From the NCBI RefSeq assembly GCF_007994075.1, contig NZ_VIWU01000001.1, positions 744,001 through 808,000 on the forward strand: DNA of 64,000 bases, written 5' to 3'. Positions within the stretch are counted from its first letter, which is position 1, and each line of letters opens with the position of its first letter. Source of the DNA: Pseudonocardia hierapolitana. Lineage in GTDB: Bacteria > Actinomycetota > Actinomycetes > Mycobacteriales > Pseudonocardiaceae. This document shows positions 34,540 through 42,655 of the stretch, in pieces. The notes under the pieces were generated by a model. It searched no databases and was not told where the DNA came from. It saw only the letters and a program-made list of their open reading frames with translations. The position numbers and the translations under genes are program-made.

Positions 34540-35283
34540 ATGAGCAGCGATGTCGAGGCTGACCGGGGAGAACCCGCCGGTCCCGGTGCCTCCGGCCGCC
34601 GTCCCCTGTCCCGCGAGCTGATCATCGAGACAGCGATCGACTTCGTCGACCGGCACGGGTTGACCGCGCTGACGATGCGTCGGCTGGGCAAGCAGCTCGG
34701 TGTCGAGGCGATGTCCCTGTACCGCTACGTGAACGGTCGCGAGGACCTCCTCGAAGGCATCGTGGACCGGATGGTGGCCGAGCTGCAACTGCACCGGGAT
34801 CACGAGAACCCGGACGCGACGATCGGGTGGCAGGCATACCTCCAGTGGCTCGCGCACGCCGTTCGAGGACTCGCGCGCGAGCACCCCAACCTCTTCCCGC
34901 TGATCGCCACGAGGCACCCCGCCGCGCCATGGCTGCGGCCACCGCTGCGCAGCCTGCGCGTGGTCGAGGACTTCTTCGACACGCTGATCTCGAGGGGCTT
35001 CAGCGACACCCGCGTGGTGCTCGCCTACCGATCGTTCTCGAGTTTCCTGCTCGGGTACCTGCTGCTCGAGGCGAGCGTCCTCGGTGCGCGGTCGTCTCCC
35101 CCGGAAGAGCCGCTGGACGAAGGGGATTCGCACGTGCCCAATGCCGACCAGAATCTCGACCTTGCCCCGTTCCCGCACGTACGGCGGCTCGAGGAACAAC
35201 TCTCCGAAGATCACGCAGGCGCGGAGTTCGAGCAAGCGCTGGAAGACCTGCTGGACCGGCTCGATCGCTTCATCACGGAGTAG
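34540..35283 (+). CDS. TetR-family regulator (TetR C-terminal type 1)
   Basis: 247 residues from an ATG preceded by AGGAG. The HTH covers ELIIETAIDFVDRHGLTALTMRRLGKQLGVEAMSLYRYVNGREDLLEGI. The effector domain resembles the TetR_C_1 group (RGLAREHPNLFPLIATRHPAAPW and SFSSFLLGYLLLEASVL). Ligand and targets unknown. Its 3' end overlaps the convergent hypothetical gene by 11 bases. Confidence 0.9.
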   Translation: MSSDVEADRGEPAGPGASGRRPLSRELIIETAIDFVDRHGLTALTMRRLGKQLGVEAMSLYRYVNGREDLLEGIVDRMVAELQLHRDHENPDATIGWQAYLQWLAHAVRGLAREHPNLFPLIATRHPAAPWLRPPLRSLRVVEDFFDTLISRGFSDTRVVLAYRSFSSFLLGYLLLEASVLGARSSPPEEPLDEGDSHVPNADQNLDLAPFPHVRRLEEQLSEDHAGAEFEQALEDLLDRLDRFITE

Positions 35284-35731
35284 CGGTCGACGACGGGCCG
35301 GCTGTCGGCCCGGCTTCCCCTCCTTCGGCGAAGAACGCCGTCCCGGCCTTCAGCTGCGCAATCTGCGCCGCTCCCGGTACGCGGGCCACGTCCTTGCGGG
35401 CGGCCTCCTCGTCGCGGTAGGGGCCGATCACGACCGGCCGGCCGCTGCTCTCGGTCACGATCACGCAGCGGCGCGCGACCCGCTTCTCGCGCATGGTGCG
35501 AGCGCGACCGGCGACGGCCCGCCCGCCCTCGGCACCACGCCCGGCGACCGCCTTGCCGACCTTCCTGGCCAGCGTGGCCACGTTCCTGACCGATGCCGCG
35601 ATCTTGGACTTCGCACCGCCGCCCGATCCCGCCTCCGCGGGCTGGTCGCCGTCGGTCGAGCCGGGGGGCGCGGCCGGAACGTCCGGGGGCTCGCGGTTGG
35701 CGGCGTCGGGGGCATCAGGAGAAACGTTCAT
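35273..35731 (-). CDS. Hypothetical protein with C-terminal small basic domain
   Basis: 152 residues. The first 40 residues are Pro/Gly/Ala-rich and disordered; residues 42-80 are basic and helical. Then RCVIVTESSGRPVVIGPYRDEEAARKDVARVPGAAQIAQLKAGTAFF resembles a compact alpha/beta domain, somewhat like an SPOR or DUF-type repeat. Unknown function. Lies 94 bases beyond the DUF3618 gene on the same strand. Confidence 0.6.
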   Translation of the reverse strand: MNVSPDAPDAANREPPDVPAAPPGSTDGDQPAEAGSGGGAKSKIAASVRNVATLARKVGKAVAGRGAEGGRAVAGRARTMREKRVARRCVIVTESSGRPVVIGPYRDEEAARKDVARVPGAAQIAQLKAGTAFFAEGGEAGPTAGPSSTATP

Positions 35732-35825
35732 CTCAGCACCTTCGTCCTTGCGACGGATGTGGGTGAACGGCAGGACCGGCGCGGCGGCAAGGTGGCCGCC
35801 GCCGAAGGTCCTGCCGTCCAGCCGA

Positions 35826-36518
35826 TCATTCGTTCGTCGCGCGCTCCCGGACCGTGCCGGTGGCGTCCTGGGCGCGGCTCTGCACCTGCCCGGCCGCTGC
35901 CTTGCCCTCTTCGGCGACGGTCTGGCCGGCCTCGGTGGCAGTCGACTTCACCGACTCCACGGCCTGCTGCGCGGGCTCGCGGAGGTTCTCCTTCACCTCG
36001 GCAGCGGCCTGGCCCGCGGTCTGGGCGAGCGGCTGCCCCACCTGCTGGACCATGTCCTTCGCCTGACCGGCGAGCTGCTGCTCCTTGCGGCTCGCCGGGA
36101 GCAGTGAGGAGACCAGCCAGCCGGCGCCGAAGGCGATGAGCCCGGCCGCGAGGGGGTTGCCCCTGGCCTGTTGCCGGATCACCTGCGGTGCCTCCTGCAG
36201 TGCCTGGGTGCCGGTCGAGGCGGCATCCGACACCGTCGAGGCAGCCGTCGCCGCCGTACCGGAGACCGACTGCGCGGCGTTCGAGACGGTCCCGGCCGCT
36301 CCCTGGGCCGCGGCCGTCACGTCACCCCTGCCCACCGGGCTCGCACCCATCACGTTCTCCTTCCACCTGCCCATGGTCGACCGGACGCGGTCGGCCCGCC
36401 GCCCGACGATCTTGGTCGGGGTCACCTTCTCGGTCAGCGCGTCGACGTCCTGGCCCAGCGTCGCCTGCGTCCGTTCGATCTCCGCGCGGATCTGCTCGGG
36501 CTCGCTCGCAGTGGTCAC
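35826..36518 (-). CDS. DUF3618-domain protein with alanine-rich coiled-coil tail
   Basis: 230 residues from a GTG with a perfect AGGAGGT. DUF3618 is at the N-terminus (PEQIRAEIERTQATLGQDVDALTEKVTPTKIVGRRADRVRSTMGRWKENVMG). A possible membrane helix lies around NPLAAGLIAFGAGWLVSSLLP. The tail is amphipathic Ala/Gln/Glu-rich, like apolipoprotein or LEA-type repeats. DUF3618 proteins commonly sit next to holin-X proteins in actinobacteria; function in envelope stress is inferred. Overlaps the holin-X gene by 4 bases. Confidence 0.85.
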   Translation of the reverse strand: MTTASEPEQIRAEIERTQATLGQDVDALTEKVTPTKIVGRRADRVRSTMGRWKENVMGASPVGRGDVTAAAQGAAGTVSNAAQSVSGTAATAASTVSDAASTGTQALQEAPQVIRQQARGNPLAAGLIAFGAGWLVSSLLPASRKEQQLAGQAKDMVQQVGQPLAQTAGQAAAEVKENLREPAQQAVESVKSTATEAGQTVAEEGKAAAGQVQSRAQDATGTVRERATNE

Positions 36519-37018
36519 GGGGTACCTCCTCGCTCGCCCTTGAGGGCGTCCGGAATGGTCTTGAGGGTGTCGACCGTGCGCTCGGGCGTCGGGTTGACCT
36601 CGCGGAACTTCCTGCGCCCCACTGCGGCGAGCACCGCGGCGACGATGCCCCAGATCACCGCGACGATCAGCGCCGACCAGCTGTGCCCGACGACGTGCGA
36701 CAGCGCCCACCAGAGCGCGATCGACAGGAACAGGACGGCCATGGAGCCGGCGAACCCGGCGCCACCCAGAGCGCCTGCGCCCTTCGCGCTCTTCGACGCT
36801 TCCTGCTTGAGCTCGGCCCGGGCGAGCGCGAGCTCCTGGCGCATCAGCGTGGACAGGTCGCGGGTGACGTCACCGACCAGCTGGCCGAGCGACACCTCCC
36901 CGACGTCCTCGTGGCGCCCTGCGGTCTCGGTCGGACGAGCGTGGGCTCCGCCCGTACCGCCTGGTCGCTGCGGCTCGGCCGGGTAGCCACCCGCGGGTGG
37001 GTACGGCGGCGCCGTCAT
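36515..37018 (-). CDS. Putative actinobacterial holin-X (phage_holin_3_6) family membrane protein
   Basis: 167 residues. A Pro-rich 40-residue N-terminus is followed by SLGQLVGDVTRDLSTLMRQELALARAELKQEASKSAKGAGALGGAG, the holin-X signature, then two membrane helices (SMAVLFLSIALWWALSHVV and ALIVAVIWGIVAAVLAAVG). Despite its name the family is chromosomal and probably not lytic. Middle gene of a three-gene operon joined by 4-base overlaps at both ends. Confidence 0.88.
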   Translation of the reverse strand: MTAPPYPPAGGYPAEPQRPGGTGGAHARPTETAGRHEDVGEVSLGQLVGDVTRDLSTLMRQELALARAELKQEASKSAKGAGALGGAGFAGSMAVLFLSIALWWALSHVVGHSWSALIVAVIWGIVAAVLAAVGRRKFREVNPTPERTVDTLKTIPDALKGERGGTP

Positions 37019-37836
37019 CGCGGGCCTCCCTGCCCCTGCCCCTGCCAGCTCGGCGCCCCGAGCTCCGGCTCGTAGACCTGCCCGCCGGGTGCGTTCGCAC
37101 CGGGCGGCGGCGGGTAAGCGGGCGGAGCCTGCGGACCGGGTGGCACCGGAGGCGGGCCGGCCGCGGGCGGCGGGTACGGCGGCGGCGCCTGCGGGCCACC
37201 TGCGGGGGGTCCACCGGGGACACCGGAACCGGCCGGAACACCGGGTGGCGGCGGGGGTGGCGCTTCCGGACGGCCGTAGGGCTGCGGCTGCGGCGCGGTG
37301 CCCTGATCGCTCCCGCCGGATGCGGCCGCGGCGGCACCGCGGGTCAGCCGGCCCGCGAGCACGCCCGCCGCGGCGGCACCGAGGAGGAACATCCCGGGAC
37401 GGCGGCGAGCGACGCCACGGAACTCCTCGAGGAGGTCGCCGGGCTCGCGCTTCCCGATCCAGTCGGCGACGCCCGTGAGCTTGTCGGCCACCTGCCGAAC
37501 CACTTCGGAGGCGGGACCGGTCTGCGAACCGCTCTGCGCCATCTGCTGGAGCTCGTCCGCGTACCCGCGCAGCGTCTCGGCCGCCTTCTGTTGGCCGTTC
37601 TGCGCCTGGCTCCGGACCTGGGTCCGGGCCTCACCGACCAGGTCGCGCGCCTGCGTCCTCGCCTCTTGCGCGACCTGCGTGACCTGCTCGGCCGCTGTGC
37701 CGGCGACGTCCTTGCCCGCGTCGGTCGTCGTGCGACCGACGTCAGCGACCTCGTCGCGCGCCACCTGAGTTGTGCCCGGCTCAGGCTGCACGCCGGTCAC
37801 GCCGCCCGGAGCATGACCGCTGCTCTGCTGGCTCAT
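37015..37836 (-). CDS. Coiled-coil, membrane-anchored, proline-rich hypothetical protein
   Basis: 273 residues. Residues 25-110 form Ala/Gln/Val-rich amphipathic helices (AAEQVTQVAQEARTQARDLV). A membrane helix is likely at RPGMFLLGAAAAGVLAGRL (about 150-165). The last 100 residues are a Pro/Gly-rich tail. First gene of the operon with holin-X and DUF3618. Together the set looks like an envelope scaffold or stress complex. Function not known. Confidence 0.8.
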   Translation of the reverse strand: MSQQSSGHAPGGVTGVQPEPGTTQVARDEVADVGRTTTDAGKDVAGTAAEQVTQVAQEARTQARDLVGEARTQVRSQAQNGQQKAAETLRGYADELQQMAQSGSQTGPASEVVRQVADKLTGVADWIGKREPGDLLEEFRGVARRRPGMFLLGAAAAGVLAGRLTRGAAAAASGGSDQGTAPQPQPYGRPEAPPPPPPGVPAGSGVPGGPPAGGPQAPPPYPPPAAGPPPVPPGPQAPPAYPPPPGANAPGGQVYEPELGAPSWQGQGQGGPR

Positions 37837-37905
37837 TCCGCACCAATCCTCTGGTAGACGAGGTTTACGTTGTATGCGTACCCAGTAAGGCTGTACCCAA
37901 CCGGC
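37837..37905 (-). promoter_or_regulatory. Possible stress-sigma promoter for the holin-X/DUF3618 operon
   Basis: On the minus strand GGTTG is followed after about 14 bases by GGGTAC (around 37880), similar to the SigB/SigF pattern GTTT-N14-16-GGGTA. A second GGGTAC is inside the spacer. The match is imperfect in the -35 region. Confidence 0.3.
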
Positions 37906-38340
37906 ACCGGCCGCGGCTTCCGCGGTGGTCCCGGGTCCAGGTGGTCAACGCCCGTCGCGCGCGCGGGCGCGGCGCGCTGCAGCGCCCGGACCTGCGTCGA
38001 CGCCCGCGCCCTGCGCCGGGGCGAGCGGGATGGGCACGGTGAGCCCTCGAGCGGCCGCAGCGCCACGCGGCGCACGACCGGCAGCTCGGCCGGTGGGAGA
38101 ACACCACCCAGGACGGCGGGCCCGTGCCGATCGAGGCGTCGGTGTCCTGCGGCGTCGTGCACGGGGGCTCCGGCGGCGGGTCGACGCCCGCGTCCCGCAG
38201 TGTCTGCTGGCGCTGACGTTCGTGCTCGGCGGCGCGGGCTCACGGCTCCGCTGGATGTCCGGCCTCGCACTCGCCGTGGCCGCGGTGCTGCCCCTCGCCG
38301 CCGCTGTGCCGGCCGCCCTCATCGCGAAGGCGACCCGAGA
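37906..38340. other. Gene-poor region where mshC is expected
   Basis: About 435 bases without a clear gene. On the plus strand the segment 38250-38374 reads MSGLALAVAAVLPLAAAVPAALIA, a membrane-helix-like stretch, but no start, ribosome-binding site or homologous domain supports it. In related actinobacteria mshC usually follows SCO1664 here; no trace of it was seen. Confidence 0.4.
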
Positions 38341-39135
38341 TCAGAAGGCGGGCCAGGGGATCGCGGGCCCGTAGCCGGACGGCTCCGGGTAGCACGACTC
38401 GTCGAGCAGGTGATCGACCCGGTGGACGAACGTGCGCAGCTCGCGCCGCGTGATGTGCTCGGACAGGGATTCGGACAGCGCCCCGCCCAGCTCGGCGCGC
38501 ACCCGCTCCAGCATCTCGATCACCGGGCGGGGCAGCGGCTTGCCGACCCAGCCCCAGAGCACCGTGCGGAGCTTGTCCTCGGTGTGCATGCACAGGCCGT
38601 GGTCCACGCCGTAGACGTTCCCGTCCACCCCGGCGAGCACGTGCCCGCCCTTGCGGTCGGCGTTGTTGGCGACGACGTCGAACGCGGCCATGGCCTGCAG
38701 CTCGGGCGTGTCGGCATGGACGAGCACGGCCGGCTCGCCGCGGTCGCCGCGAGCGCGCAGCACGCCGATCCAGCCCGCGGGCACGGCGCGGGGGTGGCAG
38801 ACGTCCACGAGCTCTCGCTCGGCGTCGGTGTCCACCCACACCTGCACCATTCCCGGCCCGAACGGCCCGTCGCGCAGCACCGTGGGCGGCACGACGTGGA
38901 ACCCCCCGGCCTCGGACACCAGGTACGCGGCCACCTCGCGCCCGGCGAGCGTGCCGTCCGGGAAGTCCCACAGCGGCCGCTCCCCGCGCACCGGCTTGTA
39001 GACGCACTCCGCGTCGACGCCGTCGAGCGTGATGGTGCCGAAGAGCGTGGCGTTCGATGCGTCGACCAGACGGCCGGTGATCTCAATGCGGCCGTGCCGC
39101 AGCAGTCCCGGCACGGCCGGGTCACGAGGGTCCAC
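38341..39135 (-). CDS. SCO1664-family protein (kinase-like fold)
   Basis: 264 residues. GRLVDASNATLFGTI, YKPVRGERPLWDFPDGTLAGREVAAYLVSEAGGFHVVPPTVLRDGPFG and AAFDVVANNADRKGGHVL are characteristic of the SCO1664 family, which has a HipA/PI3K-like ATP-binding arrangement (the ANNADRKGGH loop with Asp and Asn). Role unknown; it is always found with DUF3090 and the MSMEG_4193 phosphatase in actinobacteria. The GTG at 39135 starts 11 bases after the DUF3090 stop. Confidence 0.9.
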   Translation of the reverse strand: MDPRDPAVPGLLRHGRIEITGRLVDASNATLFGTITLDGVDAECVYKPVRGERPLWDFPDGTLAGREVAAYLVSEAGGFHVVPPTVLRDGPFGPGMVQVWVDTDAERELVDVCHPRAVPAGWIGVLRARGDRGEPAVLVHADTPELQAMAAFDVVANNADRKGGHVLAGVDGNVYGVDHGLCMHTEDKLRTVLWGWVGKPLPRPVIEMLERVRAELGGALSESLSEHITRRELRTFVHRVDHLLDESCYPEPSGYGPAIPWPAF

Positions 39136-39146
39136 CGGGTCTCGCG

Positions 39147-39716
39147 TCAGTCCTCGGCCGGGGACCGTCGGTGGTACCCGTTGAGCCGCACGCACAGGTG
39201 ACCGGCGGGGTCGAGCGGCTCGGCGCACAGCGGGCACGGCGGGCGGCCCGCGGAGACCACGCGCTCGGCGCGGTCGGCGAACGCCCGTGCCTGCACCGGC
39301 GACAGGAACACGCGCAGCGCGTCGGGGCCTTCCTCGGTGTCGTCGAGGACCACCGACTCGTCGACCTCCTCCTCGGTGACGGCGAGCAGCTCCACCACGA
39401 TCGAGCGGGTCTCGGCGTCCCAACCCAGGCCCATCGTGCCGACGCGGAACTCCTCCTCGAGCGGCACGGCGAGGGGGTCGAGGTCGGTGCCGGGGTCCTC
39501 GTCGGCCAGGTCGTCCGCACCGAACCGGCGGGCCACCTCCTGCAGCAGCGCGCTGATCCGGTCGGCGAGCACCGACACCTGCTGTTTCTCCAGCAGCACG
39601 CTCACCGTGCGCGCCTCCTGGATCGCCTGGAGGTAGAACGAGCGGTCGCCGGGCTCGCCGACGGTGCCCGCGACGAAGCGTTCGGGCTGGCGGAAGACGT
39701 GGATGACGCGTGACAT
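39147..39716 (-). CDS. DUF3090-domain protein with C-terminal zinc ribbon
   Basis: 189 residues starting MSRVIHVFRQPERFVAGTVGEPGDRSFYLQAIQEAR, the DUF3090 opening. The C-terminal CPLCAEPLDPAGHLC looks like a zinc-binding cluster, followed by NGYHRR. Function unknown; conserved neighbour of SCO1664 and the phosphatase. Lies 50 bases downstream of the phosphatase gene on the same strand. Confidence 0.92.
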   Translation of the reverse strand: MSRVIHVFRQPERFVAGTVGEPGDRSFYLQAIQEARTVSVLLEKQQVSVLADRISALLQEVARRFGADDLADEDPGTDLDPLAVPLEEEFRVGTMGLGWDAETRSIVVELLAVTEEEVDESVVLDDTEEGPDALRVFLSPVQARAFADRAERVVSAGRPPCPLCAEPLDPAGHLCVRLNGYHRRSPAED

Positions 39717-39766
39717 GGCGTCCCCGAGGGTAGACCGCTCCGGCGCAGAGGGCACGTCAGTGAGCG

Positions 39767-40474
39767 TTAAGCCCCGGTGTCGCCGCCCACGACGGCGTCC
39801 GAGCTGCGCGCAGGCGTCTTGCGCCGCTTGCGCTTCGGCGCAGGCGGGATCAGCCCGGACACGTCCCCACCCAGGTCGTTCACGCGCGCCACGAACGGGC
39901 GGGTCTCGGTGTAGTGCACGACGCTGATCGAGCCGGGGTCGACGACGATGCGCTGGAAGTTGTCCAGGTGTGTCGCGAGCGCGTCGGCGAGGATCGACTT
40001 GATCACGTCGCCGTGGCTGCAGGCCAGCCAGACGGCGCCGGGGCCGTGCTCGGCCGCGATCCGCGCCCCGTGCCTGCGCACCGCGGCCACCGCCCGCGCC
40101 TGCATCCCCGCGAGCCCTTCCCCCTCCGGGAACACGGCGGCCGACGGGTGGGCCTGCACCACCTTCCACAGGGGTTCCTTGGCCAGCGCGTTCAGCTCAC
40201 GCCCTGTCCACGAGCCGTAGTCGACCTCCGCGAGCTCCGGTTCCGAGGTCGGGACGAGGTCGCGGGCCTGGGCCAACGGCGCCACCGTCTGCTCGCAGCG
40301 CAGCATCGGCGAGCACACGACCGCCGCGAGCGGCACGCCCGCGAGCCGGTCCACGAGCTTCTCCGCCTGTGCCCGGCCGGTGTCGTCCAGCTCGACGCCT
40401 GCGGCGCGCCCGGCGAGCACACCGGATGCGTTGGCCGCCGAGCGGCCGTGGCGGAGCAGGATGAGCGTCGTCAC
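39767..40474 (-). CDS. Histidine phosphatase family protein (MSMEG_4193 group)
   Basis: 235 residues. Catalytic RHG motif in LILLRHGRSAANASG; second catalytic His in ACSHGDVIKSILA; supporting Arg in CSPMLRCEQT. The MSMEG_4193 family is annotated as a putative phosphomutase/phosphatase linked to mycothiol loci. The C-terminal 30 residues are basic (PKRKRRKTPAR). Follows uppP on the same strand with a 21-base gap. Confidence 0.92.
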   Translation of the reverse strand: MTTLILLRHGRSAANASGVLAGRAAGVELDDTGRAQAEKLVDRLAGVPLAAVVCSPMLRCEQTVAPLAQARDLVPTSEPELAEVDYGSWTGRELNALAKEPLWKVVQAHPSAAVFPEGEGLAGMQARAVAAVRRHGARIAAEHGPGAVWLACSHGDVIKSILADALATHLDNFQRIVVDPGSISVVHYTETRPFVARVNDLGGDVSGLIPPAPKRKRRKTPARSSDAVVGGDTGA

Positions 40475-40495
40475 GAGCGCCGAGCGTACGTGCGG

Positions 40496-41317
40496 TCAGG
40501 ACGCGGCGACCCAGCCCGCACCCAGCGCGACGAACAGCACCGCCCCCAGCGCCACCCGGTACCAGACGAAGACGTAGACGCTGTGGCGCTCCACGTAGCG
40601 GAGGAGCCACGCGATCGTCGCGAAGCCGATCCCGAACGCGATCACCGTGGCCACCAGCATCTGCACGGCGGTCGGCCCGTCGCCCGCGAACACGTCCGGG
40701 ATCTGGAAGATGCCCGACGCCACCACGGCGGGGATCGCCAGCAGGAACGAGTACCGGACGGCGGCCGGGCGCGAGAACCCGAGGAAGAGTCCCGCGGTGA
40801 TCGTCCCGCCGGAACGGGAGACGCCCGGGATCAGCGCCATGGCCTGCGCGAGGCCGAGCAGGATGCCGTCGGCGGGCTTCATCTGCTCCAGCTCCAGGCG
40901 CTGTCGGCCGATCCGCTCGGCGAGCCCGAGCAGCAAGCCGAACGCCACCAGCGTCGTCGCGATCAGCCACAGGTTGCGCGCCGCGGTCTGGATCTGGTCC
41001 TCGAACAGGAAGCCGAGCAGACCGATCGGGATCGTGCCGATGATCACGAGCCAGGCGATCCGGTAGTCCGGGGTGGCGCGGACGGCGGGGAAGCGGAAGC
41101 CGCGGAACCAGGTGAGGAGGAGGTGTCCGATGTCACGCGCGAAGTAGACGAGCACGGCGGCCTCCGTGCCGAGCTGCGTGACCGCGGTGAACGCCGCGCC
41201 CGCGTCCCGCCCGAAGAACACCTCCGACACGATCCGCAGGTGCGCCGACGAGGAGATCGGCAGGAACTCCGTGAGCCCCTGCACCACACCGAGCACGATC
41301 ACTTCCAGCCACGTCAC
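40496..41317 (-). CDS. uppP: Undecaprenyl-diphosphate phosphatase (UppP/BacA)
   Basis: 273 residues, all membrane helices. The two active-site motifs are present: [16 protein letters not shown] near the N-terminus and [13 protein letters not shown] near residue 170. It dephosphorylates undecaprenyl diphosphate to recycle the lipid carrier for peptidoglycan and other wall glycans, and can confer bacitracin resistance when overproduced. First gene of the uppP - phosphatase - DUF3090 - SCO1664 block; divergent from the aldo/keto reductase with 51 bases between. Confidence 0.95.
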   Translation of the reverse strand: MTWLEVIVLGVVQGLTEFLPISSSAHLRIVSEVFFGRDAGAAFTAVTQLGTEAAVLVYFARDIGHLLLTWFRGFRFPAVRATPDYRIAWLVIIGTIPIGLLGFLFEDQIQTAARNLWLIATTLVAFGLLLGLAERIGRQRLELEQMKPADGILLGLAQAMALIPGVSRSGGTITAGLFLGFSRPAAVRYSFLLAIPAVVASGIFQIPDVFAGDGPTAVQMLVATVIAFGIGFATIAWLLRYVERHSVYVFVWYRVALGAVLFVALGAGWVAAS

Positions 41318-41368
41318 GCGCGGGACCGTACCGAGGGCCCCTCATCCCTCCCCACATAGGCTTCCCCT

Positions 41369-42313
41369 GTGCGGCGGCGACGGGTCGGAGGCAGCGGGCT
41401 GGAGGTCTCGCAGATCGGGCTCGGCACGATGACCTGGGGCGTCTCCACCGACGTCGACGCCGCCACCAACCAGCTCACGGCGTTCGTCGACGCCGGCGGC
41501 ACCCTCGTCGAGACCGCCGAGAGCTACGGCAACGGCGTCGCGCAGCAGATGCTCGGCGAGGTGCTCTCCACAGCCGTCCGGCGGGAGGACGTCGTCATCG
41601 CCGGGCGCGGCGGCGTACCCGGAGGCCCGCTCGGCGAGGGTTCCGCGCGCGGAGCCCTGCTCGACGGGCTGGACTCGATGCTGGAGCGGCTCGGCACCGA
41701 CCACATCGACCTGTGGCAACTGCCCTTCTTCGACGCACGGGTGCCCGTCGAGGAGACGTTGTCGGCGGTGCAGGTGGCGGTGTACTCCGGCAAGACCCGC
41801 TACGCCGGGCTCGTCGGGCCCGCGGGCTGGCAGCTCGCCACCGTGGCCGAGCGGGGCCGGATGCTCGGCGGCGTCGCGGTACCGGTGGCGGCGCAGGCCG
41901 AGTACTCGCTGTTGTGCCGCGGCCCGGAACGCGAGCTGCTGCCCGCGGCACTCCACCACGGCATCGGGCTGCTCGCCTGGGCGCCGCTCGGACGGGGTGT
42001 GCTCACCGGCAAGTACGTCGACGGCACACCGGCCGACTCCCGCGGCGCCTCCCCCGGCCTCGCCCCGTACGTCGAGGCCCGCCGCACCGAGCACGCGACC
42101 CGGATCGTCCACGCCGTGCTCACGGCCGCAGACGGCCTGGGAACGTCGCCGCTGTCCGTCGCACTGGCGTGGGTGCGTGATCAGCCGGGCGTCGCAGCGG
42201 CCATCGTCGGCGCCCGGGACGCGGCGCAGCTCACGGCCTCGATGGCCGCCGACCAGCTGGTGCTCCCGGCCGAGATCCGCGCCGCTCTCGACGACGTGAG
42301 CGACCCCCGCTGA
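41369..42313 (+). CDS. Aldo/keto reductase-fold protein with altered catalytic tetrad
   Basis: 314 residues from a GTG; TAGGCT 8 bases upstream suggests a leaderless message. Barrel motifs are clear (GLEVSQIGLGTMTWG, SGKTRYAGLVG, GIGLLAWAPLGRGVLTGKY, VALAWVRDQPGVAAAIVGARD). Of the usual Asp-Tyr-Lys-His tetrad only Tyr53 is kept: Asp reads Glu48 (VETAESYGNG), Lys reads Arg80 (VVIAGRGG) and His reads Pro119 (LWQLPFFD). It may therefore not be a normal reductase. Next to uppP in a conserved position. Confidence 0.85.
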   Translation: MRRRRVGGSGLEVSQIGLGTMTWGVSTDVDAATNQLTAFVDAGGTLVETAESYGNGVAQQMLGEVLSTAVRREDVVIAGRGGVPGGPLGEGSARGALLDGLDSMLERLGTDHIDLWQLPFFDARVPVEETLSAVQVAVYSGKTRYAGLVGPAGWQLATVAERGRMLGGVAVPVAAQAEYSLLCRGPERELLPAALHHGIGLLAWAPLGRGVLTGKYVDGTPADSRGASPGLAPYVEARRTEHATRIVHAVLTAADGLGTSPLSVALAWVRDQPGVAAAIVGARDAAQLTASMAADQLVLPAEIRAALDDVSDPR

Positions 42314-42411
42314 ACGGTGGCACGCTCGCTCGGCCGCGCCTATGGTGTGGTCATTCCACCCGGCGTTCACTCGGGCGTCAGGTGGCGGCGAGGTGCTAGG
42401 GAGGTGAGCCG

Positions 42412-42651
42412 GTGGCGCGTAGCAGCCCGACCGGCCCGATCGAGGGGGATTCTGTCGACGGGGACTGGGAGTACCGCCCGGTCCAGCTCCCGGGGGACGT
42501 GTCCCGGATGACCGCGGCGGTACGGCTGGCGATCCAGGCCGAGTTCGGCGGCTGGGAGCTGTCCCGGGTACGGCTCTACCCGGGTGGGGTCCGGAAGGTG
42601 GTGCTGCGCCGTCGGCGCAGTTCGAGAATGCTGCCGGAGCTGTCCGTCTGA
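42412..42651 (+). CDS. DUF5703-family small protein
   Basis: 79 residues from a GTG preceded by GGGAGGTGA. WEYRPVQLPGDVSRMTAAVRLAIQAEFGGWELSRVRLYPGGVRKVVLRRR matches the DUF5703 pattern of actinobacteria. Unknown function; conserved beside the aldo/keto reductase. It converges with the XRE regulator at 42656, 4 bases apart. Confidence 0.85.
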   Translation: MARSSPTGPIEGDSVDGDWEYRPVQLPGDVSRMTAAVRLAIQAEFGGWELSRVRLYPGGVRKVVLRRRRSSRMLPELSV

Positions 42652-42655
42652 GCTC

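Noticed and set aside
35273..37836. Phage lysis cassette because of the holin-family gene
   Set aside because: Holin-X proteins are chromosomal in actinobacteria and neighbours are DUF3618 and coiled-coil proteins, not lysins.
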